NCBI RefSeq assembly: GCF_001999725.1
Contig: NZ_MDDP01000043.1
Location: 170,877 to 234,876 of the forward strand
Direction: 5' to 3'
Length of the DNA stretch: 64,000 nucleotides
DNA from: Cellulophaga omnivescoria
Lineage (GTDB): Bacteria > Bacteroidota > Bacteroidia > Flavobacteriales > Flavobacteriaceae
Shown here: in pieces, positions 61,559-64,000 of the stretch
How the letters are laid out: each line of letters opens with the position of its first letter
Numbering within the stretch: the first letter of the stretch is position 1
Notes under the pieces: model-generated
The model's database searches: none
What the model saw: the letters and a program-made list of their open reading frames with translations, nothing else
Told to the model about the DNA's origin: nothing
Program-made: the position numbers and the translations under genes

Positions 61559-61649
61559 ATTAACATTTTTTCCAAAGTATTGGCTTATCCTTTTTTAGCA
61601 CCTTGCTTGTTAATGCAGGTTGCTATCTCTTTTTTGAGATTCTTGATAA
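61559..61649 (-). ncRNA. Candidate SAM-clan riboswitch (SAM-IV / SAM-I/IV-like, compact)
   Basis: Read 5'-3' on the minus strand: P1 TTATC (61645-61649) pairs with GATAA (61585-61589); P2 is ATCTC-AAAAAA-GAGAT (61625-61640); then AGCAACC and P3 ACCTGC / GCAAGGT; then GGTGCTAA, the conserved SAM-I-type core. P3's loop ATTAACA (61608-61614) is the exact complement of TGTTAAT (61559-61565) downstream, giving a 7-bp pseudoknot. A hairpin CCAA-TACT-TTGG (61572-61583) lies between P1 and that strand. This is the SAM-IV-like plan: no P4, an extra 3' hairpin, and a P3-loop pseudoknot. It lies just after the transporter gene's promoter. Confidence 0.7.
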
Positions 61650-61658
61650 TTAAGTGCG

Positions 61659-61666
61659 CAAAACTA
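61659..61666 (-). promoter_or_regulatory. -7 element of the riboswitch-transporter transcript
   Basis: Minus-strand TAGTTTTG fits TAnnTTTG. The first P1 base of the riboswitch is 9 bp downstream, so the RNA would start immediately before the aptamer. Confidence 0.6.
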
Positions 61667-61707
61667 AAGCATAACAACGAGAAAAAATCATAATTTTCTG
61701 TTATTTT

Positions 61708-62517
61708 TTACCACCAAACCACAAAAAACTTTTGTAACTCTCCGTTTGGGAACTTAATCCAACATAAAGGAGACTTTTTAGCTGTTATCAAGGTATTTAT
61801 TTCAAAAATAAACTCATCATATTTAAGCCAGTTTACTTGGGTTTGTACATCTTGTAGCCAATTAGTTTTAGACGGAATATAAAATTTACAATCTTTAAAC
61901 TGTAATAAATCTGTATGCTTAACATAAAATCCTTTAATGCACTCTTTATTTAAGTCCTTAAATTTTACACTTCTTTTATAAGGTGTAAATAGTTGTGCTT
62001 TAAAAAATACACGTTGCTCAATTTCTTTAATATTTAAATTAAGGTTATTTATTGTAGAGGCTGTATGCTTGTTATAGAGTAGGGGTAGTTGTTTCTGTTT
62101 TAATTTGGTTAGCTTTTTAAGTAATGTATCGTTTCTGTTTGGCCCAATCCAGTATTCTATTTCTGTGTTTCCAACAGAGTCATCAAACAAATAAAATTTA
62201 TAAATTATTTCTACGTGATAAGGGGTATTGTTTTTTGTTAAAATACAATCTATTTCGCCTATTGTAAGCTTGTCATTTTGTATTTGTATGTTCTCTGCTA
62301 AAATGGTAATATTTTTACTAAATTTAAACTCAGTACTAACGTAGCGTTCTACACGTTTTCCTAACCTTAAATTGGTTGGTATCTTGTCAGTAAATTTGGG
62401 AGTATCATTTATTTCTAGTTCAAACTGTTTTAAATTATACACGATATTGTTTACCCACAGTATTGGGGTATTTATATAACCAATAAATTGTTGCGCTATA
62501 TCTTTGTCTTGTGCCAT
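61708..62517 (-). CDS. DUF1853-family protein with PD-(D/E)XK-like signature
   Basis: A 269-residue cytoplasmic protein matching DUF1853: LGKRVERYV (~52-60), GEIDCIL (~87-93) and HVEIIYKFYLFDD (~101-113), the last two giving an Asp90...Glu103-x3-Lys107 pattern like a PD-(D/E)XK nuclease active site. No activity is known. It is on the same strand as the riboswitch transporter and ends 42 bp before that transporter's promoter. Confidence 0.8.
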   Translation of the reverse strand: MAQDKDIAQQFIGYINTPILWVNNIVYNLKQFELEINDTPKFTDKIPTNLRLGKRVERYVSTEFKFSKNITILAENIQIQNDKLTIGEIDCILTKNNTPYHVEIIYKFYLFDDSVGNTEIEYWIGPNRNDTLLKKLTKLKQKQLPLLYNKHTASTINNLNLNIKEIEQRVFFKAQLFTPYKRSVKFKDLNKECIKGFYVKHTDLLQFKDCKFYIPSKTNWLQDVQTQVNWLKYDEFIFEINTLITAKKSPLCWIKFPNGELQKFFVVWW

Positions 62518-62574
62518 TATTTAAAAGAGAGTAAACACTTGTGTCAATAAATTATCTTTTTCTACAAATAAAAC

Positions 62575-62582
62575 TATATTTG
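62575..62582 (+). promoter_or_regulatory. -7 element of the PAP2-like gene
   Basis: TATATTTG, 18 bp before the ATG, fits TAnnTTTG. Confidence 0.55.
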
Positions 62583-62600
62583 TGATAATAATTGGTTTAA

Positions 62601-63170
62601 ATGAAAATTAAAATAGCTCAATTTATATCTGTATTAGGACACCCGTTGTTGCTATTTCCTTTTTTAATTTTAATTTTTAATCTTAATGATAAGGAAACAG
62701 TCTTTTCCCATACCTTATCTCTTATTTATGGTATTTTTTTTCTAGTTTTAATTGCTTGGGTTTATATTGGCAAAAGATTAGGAAAATATACAGATTTAGA
62801 TGTTTCTAATAAAAAAGAACGTAAATCTCTTTATATATTTGCTTTGCCATTAATGGTTTTGGTACTTTTCTTTTTGTTTTACACAAATCAACCAATATAT
62901 ATATGCACTAGTTTTTCTATAGCTACACTAATGCTTTTAGCTTCTTTTGGAATTAATTTCCTTATAAAAATATCTATGCACGTAGCTATAAATATTTATT
63001 TAGCTCTGGCTATTTTATATGTAAACCAGCGTTTAGGTGTTGTTCTTATTCTGTTTACGTTATTAGTTTTATGGTCTAGGTTGGTGTTAAAAAGACATAC
63101 GCCTAAAGAGGTTATAACCGGCCTAATTATAGGTTCCTTGTTTGGGGTTACCCTTTTGCTTATTTCTTAA
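62601..63170 (+). CDS. PAP2-superfamily membrane protein
   Basis: A 189-residue protein with about five or six transmembrane helices. The C-terminal segment WSRLVLKRHTPKEVITG resembles PAP2 motif 3 (SRxxxxxHxxxD) but with Glu for the final Asp. Motifs 1 and 2 are less clear (DVSNKKERKSL; MHVAINIYL). It could be a lipid phosphatase such as undecaprenyl-diphosphatase, or a degenerate relative. It is a single gene. Confidence 0.7.
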   Translation: MKIKIAQFISVLGHPLLLFPFLILIFNLNDKETVFSHTLSLIYGIFFLVLIAWVYIGKRLGKYTDLDVSNKKERKSLYIFALPLMVLVLFFLFYTNQPIYICTSFSIATLMLLASFGINFLIKISMHVAINIYLALAILYVNQRLGVVLILFTLLVLWSRLVLKRHTPKEVITGLIIGSLFGVTLLLIS

Positions 63171-63265
63171 AATTATTTTTTAACGAAAATTTACTGAACC
63201 TACTTAAATAAATATTTAGTAGCTGTATTTCTGTATTGTGAAGTAAAATTACTAGGCAATTACCA

Positions 63266-63273
63266 TAGTTTTG
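63266..63273 (+). promoter_or_regulatory. -7 element of the last lipoprotein gene
   Basis: TAGTTTTG, 25 bp before the ATG, fits TAnnTTTG. Confidence 0.55.
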
Positions 63274-63298
63274 CCAGTATAACATTAACTACACAAAA

Positions 63299-63919
63299 AT
63301 GAAAAATGCTTTAAAAATTTCCTTTATTCTTATTATGCTACTAATAACCTCATGTAGCAGTGATAAAGATACAATTAGAATTTCTACGCTAGAAGGCTTA
63401 CAAGCAGCCAAACAATTAGCAATAACTAATTTTGGAGCCGATTTTGAAGTATATGATTTTGAATTATACTCAAAAGGAGATTTAGACTCAGATTTAGGAA
63501 GAATTACTATTAAATATTTAAAAGATGGTAAGCTATACCAAAGAGTCTATAACACTACAACCACTAATAATAAAGCTTCTTTAGATGATGAAAAGCTTTT
63601 AAGTGATGCTTTTCAGAAAAGCTTTTTCGTTAAAAATTCTCAAGGAAAAATTAAAATTAGTGATATTGATATTGATACAATGTTTGCTAATATAAATAAA
63701 GGGGTAGTTATTATTAAAAAAGAAATGGAAATAGACAATTACCAAGTCAGAAAATATAAAATTAAGGCAGATACCAAAACAAATAAAATTTCATCAGATT
63801 TTGAAATACATTTTACAGAACCTAATAATGAAACTATTGAAGGGCGTAATATTGTAACTAATTTTTATGAATTAGAATTTAAAGGAGATGAAAATAATAA
63901 CATTACTGTTGATAATTAA
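63299..63919 (+). CDS. Hypothetical lipoprotein
   Basis: A 206-residue lipoprotein (Cys ~19 after LITS) with no family I recognise. The mature part is polar and mixed alpha/beta, beginning with a helix (STLEGLQAAKQLAITNFG) and continuing in alternating charged strands (GRITIKYLKDGKLYQRVYN). There are no internal repeats. It is transcribed alone from a good -7 element and ended by a hairpin terminator. Confidence 0.6.
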   Translation: MKNALKISFILIMLLITSCSSDKDTIRISTLEGLQAAKQLAITNFGADFEVYDFELYSKGDLDSDLGRITIKYLKDGKLYQRVYNTTTTNNKASLDDEKLLSDAFQKSFFVKNSQGKIKISDIDIDTMFANINKGVVIIKKEMEIDNYQVRKYKIKADTKTNKISSDFEIHFTEPNNETIEGRNIVTNFYELEFKGDENNNITVDN

Positions 63920-63949
63920 TACATAAATAAAGCGTTCCCAGCTTTAATA

Positions 63950-63987
63950 AAGGTTGTTCTATATATTTATAGGCAGCCTTTTTTTAT
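63950..63987 (+). terminator. Terminator after the last lipoprotein gene
   Basis: Stem AAGGTTG..CTATA / TATAG..CAGCCTT (one mismatch pair, one wobble) followed by seven T, 31 bp after the stop codon. Confidence 0.7.
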
Positions 63988-64000
63988 TTTATAGTTTTTT

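Noticed and set aside
1..64000. tRNA, rRNA, CRISPR, insertion sequences, prophage
   Set aside because: Read for cloverleaf, array and transposase signals on both strands and saw none; a tRNAscan or IS search would be needed for certainty.

Overview
This is chromosomal DNA of a flavobacterium (Bacteroidota, most likely a marine Flavobacteriaceae). The evidence is a base composition of roughly one third G+C, sparse Shine-Dalgarno sequences, many promoter -7 elements of the Bacteroidota type (TAnnTTTG), lipoproteins and TonB-dependent outer-membrane proteins of the phylum's style, and families such as LVIVD, DUF4369-TlpA, KTSC and MuiA/DUF4139. The genus cannot be fixed from the sequence. I see no rRNA, tRNA, insertion sequence, prophage or CRISPR array.

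Region 1 (1-6357) is a tight plus-strand molybdenum-cofactor operon: the end of a xanthine-dehydrogenase-type hydroxylase subunit, then moaD, moaA, mobA, a moeB-rhodanese fusion, moeA, an XdhC-family insertase and a MocA-type nucleotidyltransferase, closed by a terminator. Region 2 (6419-14520) is housekeeping: an ECF sigma factor with a small membrane partner, a uracil-DNA glycosylase-like protein, a cold-shock-domain protein followed by a DEAD-box helicase, ACP phosphodiesterase, GlmM, a lipid A-type acyltransferase and a rhomboid protease. The last two share a symmetric back-to-back promoter. Region 3 (14637-30511) holds envelope and central-metabolism genes: an LVIVD lipoprotein, a TlpA-like thioredoxin lipoprotein, a small barrel protein, a D-lactate dehydrogenase-like FAD/FeS fusion, an LpxH-like phosphoesterase, chorismate synthase, a dicarboxylate symporter, a MuiA-like protein with an inserted SusC-type plug, a MscS channel, a DCC protein and a TPR-HTH regulator.

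Region 4 (30512-33580) is the most unusual part. It encodes a lipoprotein of the cholesterol-dependent-cytolysin-like family with a four-repeat C-terminal domain. Its promoter carries two tandem TTGTC(C/T)A heptamers 11 bp apart. The same tandem element recurs about 2.6 kb downstream at almost the same distance from a second, gene-less promoter that leads into a nested hairpin ending in a T-run.

Region 5 (33571-43958) contains MutS2, RlmF, two more DEAD-box helicases in an operon with a zinc-finger/SDR fusion, a peroxiredoxin-like protein, CspA, a type II NADH dehydrogenase and a J-domain/KTSC protein. Region 6 (44109-48420) is a TetR-controlled electrophile-stress operon: TetR, nitroreductase, MDR reductase, YqhD-like alcohol dehydrogenase and a DJ-1/PfpI lipoprotein, with a visible operator over the promoter. 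Region 7 (48470-59228) has a pseudouridine synthase, an M3 peptidase, an AraC regulator, a TonB-dependent receptor, a LytTR two-component pair and a copper/calcium-flavoured secreted operon (EF-hand, YHYH, MORN, SCO1).

Region 8 (59244-63990) includes a DMT transporter and an NhaC-family transporter preceded by what looks like a compact SAM-clan riboswitch: P1, short P2, P3, and a 7-bp pseudoknot from the P3 loop to the 3' tail. That argues the transporter serves methionine rather than sodium/proton exchange. DUF1853, PAP2-like and lipoprotein genes close the window.
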